NCBI GenBank assembly: GCA_016191875.1
Contig: JACPVG010000025.1
Location: 1-56,635 of the forward strand
DNA length: 56,635 nt
Direction: 5' to 3'
Source of the DNA: Chloroflexota bacterium
GTDB lineage: Bacteria; Chloroflexota; Anaerolineae; Anaerolineales; UBA11579
Shown: in pieces, positions 24,769 to 33,740 of the stretch
Layout of the letters: each line of letters opens with the position of its first letter
Numbering within the stretch: the first letter of the stretch is position 1
The notes under the pieces: generated by a model
Databases searched by the model: none
What the model was told of the DNA's origin: nothing
The model's input: the letters and a program-made list of their open reading frames with translations, nothing else
Program-made: the position numbers and the translations under genes

Positions 24769-25140
24769 ATGAAGAAGACCCCCTATTGGATTGCCGCGGC
24801 CCTCGGCCTGCTCGGCCCGGCCTTCTACCTTGTCACCTACACGATGCGTTTCAACCGCCCGGAAGGCCAGCAATACCGCGAAAGCATCGACACGTTCCTG
24901 CCCGTCGCCCTCGGCGGCCTGTTCCTCGTCTGGCTGCTCAACCGCGCCGCCAGCCGGAAGGTCCGCCGCCTCACCTGGGCCGGTTTTCTCCTCCTGCTGC
25001 CCTTCGGCCTGTTCGGCTCGACCATCGGCGGCATGCTTGGCATCATTGGTGTCATCCTTTTCGGCGCCATCCCGCTGGTGGTTGGCGCGGCGCTCGGCTA
25101 TGGCCTGGGAAACCTCCTCTCCCGCGACGCCCCCGGGTAA
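24769..25140 (+). CDS. Small integral membrane protein
   Basis: A 123-residue hydrophobic protein of unknown function with about four membrane helices (near 7-25, 43-58, 68-85 and 88-115). Short charged segments R-F-N-R-P-E-G-Q-Q and N-R-A-A-S-R-K-V-R-R lie between them. No family motif recognised. Start supported by AAGGAG eight bases before the ATG. An in-frame-independent ATG a few bases upstream is closer to the site but gives no product. Probably co-transcribed with the DinB-like gene. Confidence 0.6.
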   Translation: MKKTPYWIAAALGLLGPAFYLVTYTMRFNRPEGQQYRESIDTFLPVALGGLFLVWLLNRAASRKVRRLTWAGFLLLLPFGLFGSTIGGMLGIIGVILFGAIPLVVGAALGYGLGNLLSRDAPG

Positions 25141-25150
25141 AAAACCTGCA

Positions 25151-25202
25151 ACCACCGATGAACACAGATTTTCATCCGTGTCTGTCTGTGTTCATCGGTG
25201 GT
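25151..25202. repeat. Perfect 18-base inverted repeat
   Basis: ACCACCGATGAACACAGA (25151-25168) is inverted as TCTGTGTTCATCGGTGGT (25185-25202), with a 16-base loop. It resembles the dispersed ACACAGATT-type repeats seen in many bacterial genomes. It could end the upstream transcript. Confidence 0.7.
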
Positions 25203-25222
25203 AAATGCATTGCTTTCCTCTT

Positions 25223-25231
25223 TGCTATAAT
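25223..25231 (+). promoter_or_regulatory. Extended -10 promoter of the SulP gene
   Basis: TGCTATAAT ends at 25231 with a consensus TATAAT. The ATG at 25286 follows a strong GAGGAGGAG site. No matching -35 box. Confidence 0.5.
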
Positions 25232-25285
25232 GCTCGCATTGGTCACCTGAGTAGCGATTGTTGCATTACTTTCTGAGGAGGAGTT

Positions 25286-27520
25286 ATGCCGCACTCCGAT
25301 ACCCTGCCAGGCCAACTGCAAACCAGCCTGAACGAACTGCGCGATGATCTCGCCCCCGCCCGTCTGCTGGCCGCGTTGCCCACCGGCCTGATGAACGGCC
25401 TGACCGGCGCGCTGGTGGTCATCTCGCTTTCGTCGCTGGTCTTCGCCCAGGCCCTCCCGGAAAACGTCCCTCAGGGCGTTGCCCTCGGGTTGATGAGCAC
25501 CTTCCTGGGCGGGCTGGCGATCCTGCTCTTCAGCAGTTATCCCGCTACCATTTACGTCGTGCAGGACGGCCCGGCCGCCATCATGTCACTGGCCGCCGTC
25601 GGCATCGTCGCCCAACTGGCGGCCAGCCCGGAGAGGCAACTCCCCACCGTGCTGGCGGCGGTGGCGCTCAGCGCGCTGCTCACCGGCCTGGCCTATTACC
25701 TGCTGGGGCGCTTCCAGTTGGGCAACCTCATCCGCTACCTGCCCTACCCGGTCATCGGCGGGTTTTTGGCCGGCACCGGCTGGCTGCTGTTCAAGGGCAG
25801 CCTGGACCTGCTGGCCGGGCAGAACCTGGCGGGTCTGCTGGAGGGGGCTGTGCTGTTGCGCTGGCTGCCGCCCCTGCTGCTGGCGCTGGCTCTGCTGTTC
25901 CTGCTGCGCCGCATCAGCCACCCCTATCTGATTACGGCGTTCAGCCTGGCGCTGGTGCTGGGTTTCTATGCCGTTATGGTTTTCAGCGGCACGACCCTCG
26001 CCCAGGCCCAGGCGCAGGGCTGGCTGATGGCGAGCATGCCCGGCGGCGGGGCCTGGCAGCCGCTCACCCCGGCCCGCCTGGCGCTGGTGGACTGGCCGGC
26101 GGTGTTCAGCCAGAGCGGCAACATCCTCACGGCGGTGTTCACCAGCCTGGTGGCGCTGCTGCTGGGCGCGTCCGGGCTGGAGGTGTCTGTGCGGCGGCCC
26201 ATCTCGCTCAATCAGGAACTCAAGGCCAACGGAATCGCCAATCTGGCCTCAGGCCTGTTGAGCGGCATGATCGGCTACGCGGCCATCAGCCTTTCCGTGA
26301 TGGGCAAACGCATTGGCCTGGAATCGCGTCTCTTCGGCCTGCTCACCGGGCTGGTCAGTCTCTCGATGCTGCTGCTGGGGCTGGGCACCCTGCGCTACTT
26401 CCCCGTGCCGCTGCTGGGTTTCCTGCTGTTCTTCTTCGGCCTGTCGTTCCTCTCCGAATGGCTGCTGGATGGCTGGCGGCGGCTGTCGCCCGGCGACTAC
26501 GCCATCGTCTGGCTGATTCTCATTGTCATCGCCACGGTCGGGTTCCTGGAGGGCGTGCTGCTGGGTCTGCTGCTCTCCGTGCTCCTCTTCGTGCTCAGCT
26601 ACAGCCAGGTCAGCGTGGTCAGCCGTGAACTGGACGGCATCGCCTATTCCAGCCGGGTGGACCGCCGCCCGGAGCACCGCGCCATCCTGGATGAGCACGG
26701 CGCCCAGGTGCTCGTCCTGCGGCTGCGCGGTTTCGTATTTTTCGGCACCGCCAATTCCATCCAGGCCCGTTTGCAGGCCCGCCTGGAGGACCGCGCCCGC
26801 CCCCGCCTGCGCTACCTGATCATCGACTTTCAGCATGTGGCGCGGCTGGATTCGTCGGCCATCAACAGTTTCGTGATGATGCGCATGCGGGCCGAGGCGC
26901 TTGGGTTCATCCTTATCTTCTCGGGTCTGAGTTCAGAGAAGCGCGCCCAACTGGAGAGCGAAGGCTTCAAAGATGACCTCGTCGCGCACACCCGCATTTT
27001 CGCGGCGCTGGATTACGCCATGGAGTGGTGCGAAGACGAGTTGCTGAAAGCCGAGGAGCGCGGCGCGACCGTCCTGACGCACTCACTGCAAAAGGCTCTG
27101 AAAGAGAATCTGCCTTCCGGGACAGACGTGAAGCGGTTGATGGGTTATTTTGAACGCCAGGAGTTGCCGGAACCCCGGGTGCTCATCCGCCAGGGCGACC
27201 CGCCCCGGGGCCTGTACTTCCTCGAATCGGGCCGCGCCCGGGTGGAGATGGATGAATCCGATGGCGGCCGGGCCTGGCTGCGCACCATGGAATCCGGGGT
27301 CACCTTTGGCGAGATGCAGGTCTATTCCGGGCAGGCGGCCTCCGCCACCGTCATCACCGCCGGCCCGACGGTGGTGCATTACCTCTCGAGTGAACGGCTG
27401 GCGCAGATGGAAAAGGAACAGCCTGCCCTGGCGATCGCCTTCCATCGCTTTATTGCCAACGTTATCGGGGCGCGCCTGATCCAGCAGAACCGTGCCCTCA
27501 ACGACCTGCGCGACGAATAA
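25286..27520 (+). CDS. SulP-family transporter with STAS and cyclic-nucleotide-binding domains
   Basis: A 744-residue membrane protein. About ten to twelve membrane segments fill residues 30-440 and match the SulP (SLC26) anion transporter fold, although the consensus N-terminal part is short. A STAS domain follows (about 470-575), with V-L-V-L-R-L-R-G-F-V-F-F-G-T-A and D-F-Q-H-V-A-R-L-D-S-S-A. The C-terminal 120 residues form a cNMP-binding domain: G-D-P-P-R-G-L-Y-F-L-E-S-G-R-A and T-F-G-E-M. Transport of sulfate, bicarbonate or another anion may thus be gated by a nucleotide. The phosphate-binding Arg of cAMP sites is not obvious, so the ligand is uncertain. Start set by GAGGAGGAG. Confidence 0.88.
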   Translation: MPHSDTLPGQLQTSLNELRDDLAPARLLAALPTGLMNGLTGALVVISLSSLVFAQALPENVPQGVALGLMSTFLGGLAILLFSSYPATIYVVQDGPAAIMSLAAVGIVAQLAASPERQLPTVLAAVALSALLTGLAYYLLGRFQLGNLIRYLPYPVIGGFLAGTGWLLFKGSLDLLAGQNLAGLLEGAVLLRWLPPLLLALALLFLLRRISHPYLITAFSLALVLGFYAVMVFSGTTLAQAQAQGWLMASMPGGGAWQPLTPARLALVDWPAVFSQSGNILTAVFTSLVALLLGASGLEVSVRRPISLNQELKANGIANLASGLLSGMIGYAAISLSVMGKRIGLESRLFGLLTGLVSLSMLLLGLGTLRYFPVPLLGFLLFFFGLSFLSEWLLDGWRRLSPGDYAIVWLILIVIATVGFLEGVLLGLLLSVLLFVLSYSQVSVVSRELDGIAYSSRVDRRPEHRAILDEHGAQVLVLRLRGFVFFGTANSIQARLQARLEDRARPRLRYLIIDFQHVARLDSSAINSFVMMRMRAEALGFILIFSGLSSEKRAQLESEGFKDDLVAHTRIFAALDYAMEWCEDELLKAEERGATVLTHSLQKALKENLPSGTDVKRLMGYFERQELPEPRVLIRQGDPPRGLYFLESGRARVEMDESDGGRAWLRTMESGVTFGEMQVYSGQAASATVITAGPTVVHYLSSERLAQMEKEQPALAIAFHRFIANVIGARLIQQNRALNDLRDE

Positions 27521-27542
27521 CGCTACGCGCCTTGGAATCAAA

Positions 27543-27581
27543 AGCGGCGGGCCGAGGATGCGGCGCATCCCGCCCGCCGCT
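27543..27581. terminator. Hairpin between convergent genes
   Basis: AGCGGCGGGC (27543-27552) pairs with GCCCGCCGCT (27572-27581); an inner GATGCGGCGCATC strengthens it. It lies between the SulP gene and the protease gene and could serve both. T runs are short. Confidence 0.55.
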
Positions 27582-27599
27582 CTGCGTTTATCGTTCCGG

Positions 27600-28790
27600 C
27601 TACGGCCTCTGCCCCAGCACCAGATCGATGTCGATCTCCTCGCCGTTGCGCAGGATGTGCAGGGTCACCGTCTCGCCCGGCGACTTGTCTGTAAACAGGT
27701 AGGCGATCATATCGCCGAACAGTTTCACCTGCACGTCGTCGATGTAGAGGATCAGGTCGCCCGCCTGCACGCCGGCCTGGGCGGCCGGGCCATCCGGCAC
27801 CACGCTGGTCACCAGCGCGCCGTAGGATCGCTCCAAACCCAGTTCTTCCATAACTTCCAGCGGGATCTCCGGCAGGCTGGAAATGCCGAGATAGGGGTAA
27901 TCGTAGGAACCGGTGGCGATGAGGCTGGGCACCACGCGCTTGACGATGTTGACCGAAACGGCAAACCCGATGCCGGAATTCACCGGATTGCCGCTGTCGC
28001 TGGATGTTTCGGTGCGGATGGCCCGGTTCACGCCCACCACTTCGCCGTTCAGGTTCAGCAGCGGCCCGCCCGAATTGCCGGGGTTGATGGCCGCATCCGT
28101 CTGGATGATGTCGCCGGCGGTGAACACCGCGCCGCTGGAGGTCACGTTGAGCGAATCCAGCGTGCGGCCGAGGCTGGAAACGATGCCGGTGGTCATTGTG
28201 CCATTCAGCCCGAACGGGTTGCCAATGGCGATGACGATCTGCCCGACCTGCAAGTCGTCCGAATTGCCCAGGGCCAGCGGCACCAGTTCTTCGGGCGCCA
28301 CGCTCACTTTCACCACCGCCAGGTCGCTGTCGCGGTCCGTGCCGATGACTGTGCCGCGCACCTTGATGCCGGAGGGGAAATTCACCTGGATGTCGGTGGC
28401 GCCGTCCACGACATGCAGGTTGGTGACGATGTGACCTTCTTTGTCGATGACAAAGCCGGAGCCCGAACCAACGCCCGAATTGGAGGCCACCAGGATCGCC
28501 ACCACGCCGGGGCTGACTCGCTCGTAGATGCGCACGAGGGCTTCCTGCTCGGTGAGCATACCCGCGGGCGGCTGCACGCCCCCGGGCGCGCCGGACTCCA
28601 GCGTGGGCTGGGCGGTTGCTTCTGAGCCGGGCGCGGCTTCTGTCCCTGCGCCTTGCGCGCTCTGGGTGATCAGCGCCTCCAGCGTCACCGCCAGCCCTTC
28701 CGGGTCGGCCTGGAAACTGGCCTGGCAGGCCAGCCCGGCCAACCCCAGGATCAGGATTGCGACCATCAGTCTTCGTTTGCGGGATACCAT
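27600..28790 (-). CDS. HtrA/DegP-like serine protease, lipid-anchored
   Basis: A 396-residue extracytoplasmic protease. A signal peptide ends in L-A-G-L-A-C, so Cys22 is probably lipidated, which differs from the membrane-spanning or soluble HtrA forms. After an Ala/Thr/Pro linker, the trypsin-like domain has His126 (T-N-L-H-V-V), Asp156 (D-S-D-L-A-V) and Ser240 (N-P-G-N-S-G-G-P). One PDZ domain follows (about 300-395). It would degrade misfolded exported proteins. The ATG at 28790 follows AAAGGA; further upstream ATGs exist in the same frame but are less well placed. Confidence 0.88.
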   Translation of the reverse strand: MVSRKRRLMVAILILGLAGLACQASFQADPEGLAVTLEALITQSAQGAGTEAAPGSEATAQPTLESGAPGGVQPPAGMLTEQEALVRIYERVSPGVVAILVASNSGVGSGSGFVIDKEGHIVTNLHVVDGATDIQVNFPSGIKVRGTVIGTDRDSDLAVVKVSVAPEELVPLALGNSDDLQVGQIVIAIGNPFGLNGTMTTGIVSSLGRTLDSLNVTSSGAVFTAGDIIQTDAAINPGNSGGPLLNLNGEVVGVNRAIRTETSSDSGNPVNSGIGFAVSVNIVKRVVPSLIATGSYDYPYLGISSLPEIPLEVMEELGLERSYGALVTSVVPDGPAAQAGVQAGDLILYIDDVQVKLFGDMIAYLFTDKSPGETVTLHILRNGEEIDIDLVLGQRP

Positions 28791-28927
28791 AGCGACCATC
28801 CTTTGAGTTGGATTCTCACTGCGATTGGATTCGCGCAATTGCCAGGTGACGGCGGTTTGTGGCGTTCATCGGGCCAGTCTGCCTGCCGCCAAAGTGAGCG
28901 TCACCATGCCAGCTGCGTACCTTCCAT

Positions 28928-29824
28928 CTAGAGCTCGCCGCGCAACTGCTCGAACAGCGCCCGCGCCTGGCGGCTGAGTTTGCGCGGCACTTCCACCTGC
29001 ACGCTGGCGTAGAGGTCGCCGTGCCGGTGGGGTTCCTGAAGGTTGGGCATGCCTTTGCCTTTCAGCCGGAAGGCTTGCCCCGGCTGTGTTCCGGGCGGGA
29101 TGGCGAGCAGCACATCGCCCTTCAGGGTCGGGACTTTGATTTCGCCGCCCAATACCGCGGTCAGCAGGTCCACGCCCACCTCGGTGGTCAGGTCGTCGCC
29201 CTTGCGCTCGAAGCGTGGGTCAGGCGTGACCTTGATAATCAGGTAGACGTCGGCTCCGCCCGGGCCGGCGGCCTTCATGCGCAGTTGGGTGCCGCTGCGC
29301 GCCCCCGGCGGGACTTTCACTTCATACGAGCGGTCGTTGATGCGCACGCGCCGTTCGCCGCCCTGGTAGGCCTCCGCCAGGCTGATGACCATCTCGCTTT
29401 CGTAGCGCTGGGGCTGGCGCGCCTGCGGGCCGCGGCGCGGCGCGCCGAACCCGCCCAGCCCGCCGAAGATCTGGCTGAAGAAGTCTGAGAAACCGCTGCC
29501 GAACAGGTCTTCGTATTCGATGCGCACGCCGCCCGGCTGGCCCGCGCCGCGCATCCAGTCTTCCCAGTTGAAATTGCCCGACCCGCCGCGCTGCTGCCAG
29601 TTCTGGTAGGCCGAACCCAGCCGGTCGTAGTGAGCGCGCTTCTCTGGGTCGCTCAACACCTGGTAGGCTTCGTTGATCTCCTTGAACTTCTCTTCGGAGG
29701 TCTTATTGCCCGGGTTGCGGTCGGGGTGGTGCTGCATGGCGAGCTGGCGGTAAGCGCGCTTGAGCTCGTCGCTGTCGGCTTCCCGGTTCACGCCCAGAAT
29801 CTTGTAGTAGTCCTTATAATCCAT
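28928..29824 (-). CDS. CbpA-like J-domain co-chaperone
   Basis: A 298-residue type II J protein. The J domain (1-70) has H-P-D at 33-35. A Gly/Phe-rich stretch (about 75-145) follows, then two beta-rich client-binding domains (about 150-290) as in DnaJ, but no CxxCxGxG zinc finger. That is the layout of CbpA/DnaJ2. It would stimulate a DnaK partner not encoded here. The ATG at 29824 begins the J domain directly ([11 protein letters not shown]); an upstream start would add ten residues. A promoter and a dispersed repeat lie in the leader. Confidence 0.92.
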   Translation of the reverse strand: MDYKDYYKILGVNREADSDELKRAYRQLAMQHHPDRNPGNKTSEEKFKEINEAYQVLSDPEKRAHYDRLGSAYQNWQQRGGSGNFNWEDWMRGAGQPGGVRIEYEDLFGSGFSDFFSQIFGGLGGFGAPRRGPQARQPQRYESEMVISLAEAYQGGERRVRINDRSYEVKVPPGARSGTQLRMKAAGPGGADVYLIIKVTPDPRFERKGDDLTTEVGVDLLTAVLGGEIKVPTLKGDVLLAIPPGTQPGQAFRLKGKGMPNLQEPHRHGDLYASVQVEVPRKLSRQARALFEQLRGEL

Positions 29825-29925
29825 GGCGATAGGTTCTCTGGTCAAGTGGCCCACCGAAAGTCTGTTTGCAAAGGACTCCGACCTCCCAGCGCGACTCTCC
29901 TCGTAAGATGCCTGTGGGCTGCTTT

Positions 29926-29980
29926 ACTGGTTGGCCGCGGTTCCTCTCCGACGGAATCCAAAATTCTTTCGGCCAATTAC
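29926..29980 (-). repeat. Dispersed GTTGGCCG repeat, copy B1
   Basis: A 55-base element bounded by TTGGCC (29931-29936) and GGCCAA (29971-29976). Its interior CCTCTCCGACG is the reverse complement of CGTCGGAGAGG in the copy at 53474-53534. It would lie in the untranslated leader of the J-protein gene. Confidence 0.55.
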
Positions 29981-29982
29981 TT

Positions 29983-30010
29983 ATTATGCTACCACGATAG
30001 CCGGAGTCAA
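29983..30010 (-). promoter_or_regulatory. Promoter of the J-protein gene
   Basis: On the minus strand TTGACT (30005-30010) is 16 bases from CATAAT (29983-29988). The leader would be about 150 bases. No CIRCE element was found. A perfect palindrome AAGCCCGGCGCCGGGCTT (30009-30026) abuts the -35 box and could be an operator or hairpin. Confidence 0.55.
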
Positions 30011-30099
30011 GCCCGGCGCCGGGCTTCTAAGAAAAGACTTAACCGCGCCAACCTTAAAGGATTGCGGCGTCCGCCCTGCCCGTTCGCCTGCAACCGTGC

Positions 30100-30105
30100 T
30101 ATCAT
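30100..30105 (+). promoter_or_regulatory. -10 box directly before the first kinase gene
   Basis: TATCAT, preceded by TGC, is six bases from the ATG at 30112, so the transcript is probably leaderless or nearly so. No -35 or Shine-Dalgarno is evident. Confidence 0.35.
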
Positions 30106-30111
30106 ATCTTT

Positions 30112-31767
30112 ATGGCTGAATCGCAGGAGCGCGTTCTCTTGGTCGAAAGCGACCCGGTCGTAAGCGACCTGATCGCCCGCCAGGTGCTGGGGGCAATGGG
30201 CTTGAAGGTGAAAGTCGTCGAAGAAGCCAGCAGCGCCTTCCAGGAGTCGCTCTCGTTTTCCCCGGATCTGGTCATCGCCAACCTCGACCTGCCTGGCCTG
30301 AGCGGTAAAGACCTGATGGCGGCGCTCTCCTCGCAAAGCGTTCAGGTGCCCGTCATCATGATCGCCCCCAAAGGCCAGGAAAAGGACGTCATCCAGGCGT
30401 TCCGGCTCGGCGCGTCGGATTACATCCCCAGCCCGGTGCGCGAGGCCGAAGTGGCCTCGGCCGTCGAGCGCGCCCTGAAAACCGTGCGCGCCCGCCGCGA
30501 ACGTGAGGGACTGCGCCAGCAGTTGGAACGCGCCAACCACGAACTCCAGCGCCGCGTGACCGAACTCACCACCCTGTTCGGGGTCGGCAAGGCGGTCACC
30601 TCGGTCACCGACCAGCGCAAACTCTTCCAGATGATCCTCGAAAGCGGGATGAAGATCACCCGCGCCGATAGCGCCTGGCTGCTGATGCAGGACGAGCGCA
30701 GCGGCAAATACCTGCTCAGCGATTTCATCAACCTGCCCAAGTCGCTGGCCGACAACCTCAACCAGCCCTGGGATGACGGCGTGAGTTCGCTGGTGGCGCT
30801 CTCGGGCGAGACGCTCACCCTCAACGGCGAGGCGCTCAAGCGCTTCAAGATCAGCAGCCTGGGCCAGGCGGCCATGGTTGTGCCGGTCAAGGTCGGCAAG
30901 AGCGCCATCGCCCTGCTGGTGATGCTGCGCAAGGCCAACCAGGAGTTCGACTCCAGCGACACGGCCATGCTGGAGGCCGTGAGCGACTATGCCTCGATCT
31001 CGCTGGTGAACGCTCGCCTTTTCCGGGCGCTCGACCAGCGCGCCGCCAGCCTGCAATCCGAAATGGAACGCAGCCACTCCACCGAGCGCGCCAAGGACGA
31101 GATGATTCAAAACGTCTCGCACGAACTGCGCACGCCGCTGGTGGCCGCCAAGGGCTATGTTGACATGCTGGTGAACGGCGATATGGGCGGCCTGGCCGCC
31201 GACCAGAAGGACGCTCTCAGCATCGCCCAGCAGAAGTTGGTGCGGGTCCTTGAACTGGTCGAGGCGATGGCCCTGATGATGGACACCGCCGCGCCCAAGA
31301 AGCTCAAAGACCACAACCTCAACGACCTGGCCAGCCAGGCATTGGGCCGTTACCAGGCCCAGGCGCGGCAGGCGGGCGTTAAGCTCGGCGCTCAACTGCC
31401 CAAAGAACCGCTCATCGTCCACGTGGATGACGAGCAGCTCGGCATCGTATTCGACCAGCTGATCTCCAACGCCATCAAGTTCAGTCCCAACGGCGGGCAG
31501 GTGACGGTGGGCGCCCAGCGCACACGCGACCACAAGGTGCAGGTCACCGTGACCGACAACGGCATTGGCATCAGCAAGAAACACCTCAATCAGATCTTCG
31601 ACCGTTTCTACCAGGTGGATGGTTCGACCACCCGCCAGTTCGGCGGTCTGGGAATCGGGCTGGCGCTGGTGCGCGAGATCATCACGGCGCACGGCGGCCA
31701 GGTGGGCGTGGAAAGCAAAGTGGAGCAGGGCTCATCCTTCCATTTCACCCTGCCCGTGAAGCAGTAA
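30112..31767 (+). CDS. Sensor histidine kinase with degenerate receiver domain
   Basis: A 551-residue soluble kinase. Residues 1-120 have the receiver fold, but the phospho-acceptor position is Asn57 (V-I-A-N-L-D-L-P-G), the conserved Thr is Ala85 and the conserved Lys is Ser107. It should not accept phosphate. A GAF domain follows (about 145-300), then a HisKA domain with N-V-S-H-E-L-R-T-P-L (His near 336), and a HATPase domain: S-N-A-I-K-F-S-P, D-N-G-I-G-I-S, G-L-G-I-G-L-A-L-V. The kinase part looks active. It is followed nine bases later by a second kinase of similar plan, so the two probably form one operon and may work together. Confidence 0.88.
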   Translation: MAESQERVLLVESDPVVSDLIARQVLGAMGLKVKVVEEASSAFQESLSFSPDLVIANLDLPGLSGKDLMAALSSQSVQVPVIMIAPKGQEKDVIQAFRLGASDYIPSPVREAEVASAVERALKTVRARREREGLRQQLERANHELQRRVTELTTLFGVGKAVTSVTDQRKLFQMILESGMKITRADSAWLLMQDERSGKYLLSDFINLPKSLADNLNQPWDDGVSSLVALSGETLTLNGEALKRFKISSLGQAAMVVPVKVGKSAIALLVMLRKANQEFDSSDTAMLEAVSDYASISLVNARLFRALDQRAASLQSEMERSHSTERAKDEMIQNVSHELRTPLVAAKGYVDMLVNGDMGGLAADQKDALSIAQQKLVRVLELVEAMALMMDTAAPKKLKDHNLNDLASQALGRYQAQARQAGVKLGAQLPKEPLIVHVDDEQLGIVFDQLISNAIKFSPNGGQVTVGAQRTRDHKVQVTVTDNGIGISKKHLNQIFDRFYQVDGSTTRQFGGLGIGLALVREIITAHGGQVGVESKVEQGSSFHFTLPVKQ

Positions 31768-31776
31768 CCGACGGCC

Positions 31777-33714
31777 ATGCCCACGGGGAAGAAACGCATC
31801 CTGCTTGTCCTGGCCGATGAAGACACCGTCCGTCTGCTGGATAAGCACATCCTGGCCGGGACGGCCTACTCGGTGGCGGTGGCGCGCACCTGCGAAGAGG
31901 CCCGCCGGGCGGTGGGCGGCGTGCGGCCGGACCTGCTGGTGCTGGGCGACGGCCTGCCGGATGGCGACCACCTGGAACTGGCCGCCGACCTGCTGGAGCG
32001 CCAACCCACCCTGCCGATCATCCTTTTTTCTTCCTCGCAATCCAAATCGCTACCCCGTCAGGCCATCCGCCTCGGCCTGGTGGATTGGATCACCCCCCCG
32101 GTGGGCGTGGATGACTTCCAGGCCGCCGTGCAGCGCGGCCTGAGCCGCAGCCAGCACTGGCAGGACTGGCTGCATCAGGAATCGACCCGCTACACCGGCC
32201 CGCTGCTCCAGCAGGTGGATGAACTGCAAACCCTGGCGCGGGTCGGCCGCTCGGTGACCGCCGAACTGGAACTGGACCGGGTGCTCTCAGCCGTGGTGGA
32301 TGCGGCTGTCACGCTCACCCAGGCTGAAGAAGGCAGCCTCCTGCTGCTGGACGAAGAGAGCGGCGACCTGACGATGCGGGCCGCCCGTAACTTCAAGGAC
32401 GAGTTCGTGCGCACATTCCGCATGAAGGCCAACGACTCGCTGGCCGGGCAGGTGCTGGAAAGCGGCGAACCGCTGTTCATCGACTCCGAAAACCCGCTCA
32501 AGCTCGATACCGAGTACCTGGTGCAATCCCTCATTTATGTGCCCATCAGCGCGCATGGCAAGACCATTGGCGTGCTGGGCGTGGATAACCGCCAATCCAG
32601 CCGGGGATTTGAGGCCCGCCATGCCATGCTGCTCACCGCTCTGGCAGACTACGCGGCGGTCGCCATCGAGAACGCCCGCCTGTTTGCAGAAACCGAAGTG
32701 GAACGCGGCAAGCTGGAGAAGATCCTAACCCACAACACCGACGGCGTGGTCGTCACCGGCCTCAACGACAGCCTGGTGCTGATGAACCCGGCCGCCCGCA
32801 AGGCCCTGGGCGTGGACGAGAGCGATATCGCCGGCCGCCTGGCTGCCGACGTGATCGGCGACAGGACCGTGTTGCAGTTGATGAGCGGCGAATCCCAGAA
32901 CACCTCCCAGGTGGATATTCAGGGCGCGGATGGACGGGTGTATGACCTGCAACTGACTGCCATCGCAGATATCGGCGCGGTGTTGACCTTGCACGACATT
33001 TCATCGCTCAAGGAGATTGACCGCCTGAAGAGCGACTTCGTCAACACTGTCTCGCACGACCTGCGCTCGCCGCTCACCGCCATCCTTGGCTACGTGGAGC
33101 TGGTGGGCCGGGTGGGACCGGTGAACGAACAGCAGGCCGAATTCATCCAGCGCGCCATCGCCAGCGTCAAAAACATCACTGAGTTGATCACCGACCTGCT
33201 GCACCTGGGGCGGGTGGAACTGGGTCTGGATGAATTCGAGACGGTCGCGCTGTTGCCCATCATCCGCGGCACGCTGGAGGGCTTCCAGCCCCTGGCGCAC
33301 GAGAAGAGCCAGTCGCTCAAGCTGGATATCCTCGGCAACTTGCCGGTGGTAGAGGGCAACCCGGTGCGCCTGCGGCAGGTGCTAGACAACCTGGTGGGCA
33401 ACGCCATCAAATACACGCCGGCTGGCGGGACGGTGGACATCCGCGCCGAAGTGCAGGAGGGCCAGGTCATCCTGCGGGTGAGCGATACCGGCGTGGGTAT
33501 CCCGCCCGAGGAGCAGAGCCGGGTGTTCGAACGCTTCTACCGCGCCACCAACGTGCCCAGGGAAACGCCGGGCACCGGCCTGGGGCTGGCGATCACCAAG
33601 CAGATTGTAGAGAATCACGGCGGCCGCATCTGGGTCGAGTCGGCCAGCACGGGCACGACCTTTACGGTGGTGCTGCCGGTCGCCCAGCCGGAGACGAAAA
33701 AAGCCGCCCGGTGA
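31777..33714 (+). CDS. Sensor histidine kinase with degenerate receiver, GAF and PAS domains
   Basis: A 645-residue soluble kinase. The N-terminal receiver-like domain has Gly57 at the phospho-acceptor position (L-V-L-G-D-G-L-P) and Pro107 for the conserved Lys, so it too seems unable to be phosphorylated. GAF (about 150-310) and PAS (about 315-415) domains follow. The H-box T-V-S-H-D-L-R-S-P-L is near 427, and the ATPase has G-N-A-I-K-Y-T-P, D-T-G-V-G-I-P and G-T-G-L-G-L-A. No DNA-binding regulator lies beside the pair. A terminator overlaps the stop codon. Confidence 0.88.
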   Translation: MPTGKKRILLVLADEDTVRLLDKHILAGTAYSVAVARTCEEARRAVGGVRPDLLVLGDGLPDGDHLELAADLLERQPTLPIILFSSSQSKSLPRQAIRLGLVDWITPPVGVDDFQAAVQRGLSRSQHWQDWLHQESTRYTGPLLQQVDELQTLARVGRSVTAELELDRVLSAVVDAAVTLTQAEEGSLLLLDEESGDLTMRAARNFKDEFVRTFRMKANDSLAGQVLESGEPLFIDSENPLKLDTEYLVQSLIYVPISAHGKTIGVLGVDNRQSSRGFEARHAMLLTALADYAAVAIENARLFAETEVERGKLEKILTHNTDGVVVTGLNDSLVLMNPAARKALGVDESDIAGRLAADVIGDRTVLQLMSGESQNTSQVDIQGADGRVYDLQLTAIADIGAVLTLHDISSLKEIDRLKSDFVNTVSHDLRSPLTAILGYVELVGRVGPVNEQQAEFIQRAIASVKNITELITDLLHLGRVELGLDEFETVALLPIIRGTLEGFQPLAHEKSQSLKLDILGNLPVVEGNPVRLRQVLDNLVGNAIKYTPAGGTVDIRAEVQEGQVILRVSDTGVGIPPEEQSRVFERFYRATNVPRETPGTGLGLAITKQIVENHGGRIWVESASTGTTFTVVLPVAQPETKKAAR

Positions 33715-33724
33715 GGCGGCTTTT
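33697..33724. terminator. Bidirectional terminator
   Basis: AAAAGCCGCC (33699-33708) and GGCGGCTTTT (33715-33724) form a 10-base stem with flanking A and T runs. The stop codon of the second kinase (TGA 33712-33714) lies in the loop. It also serves the convergent gene at 33741. Confidence 0.85.
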
Positions 33725-33740
33725 CATTCCCGCTGGGAAG

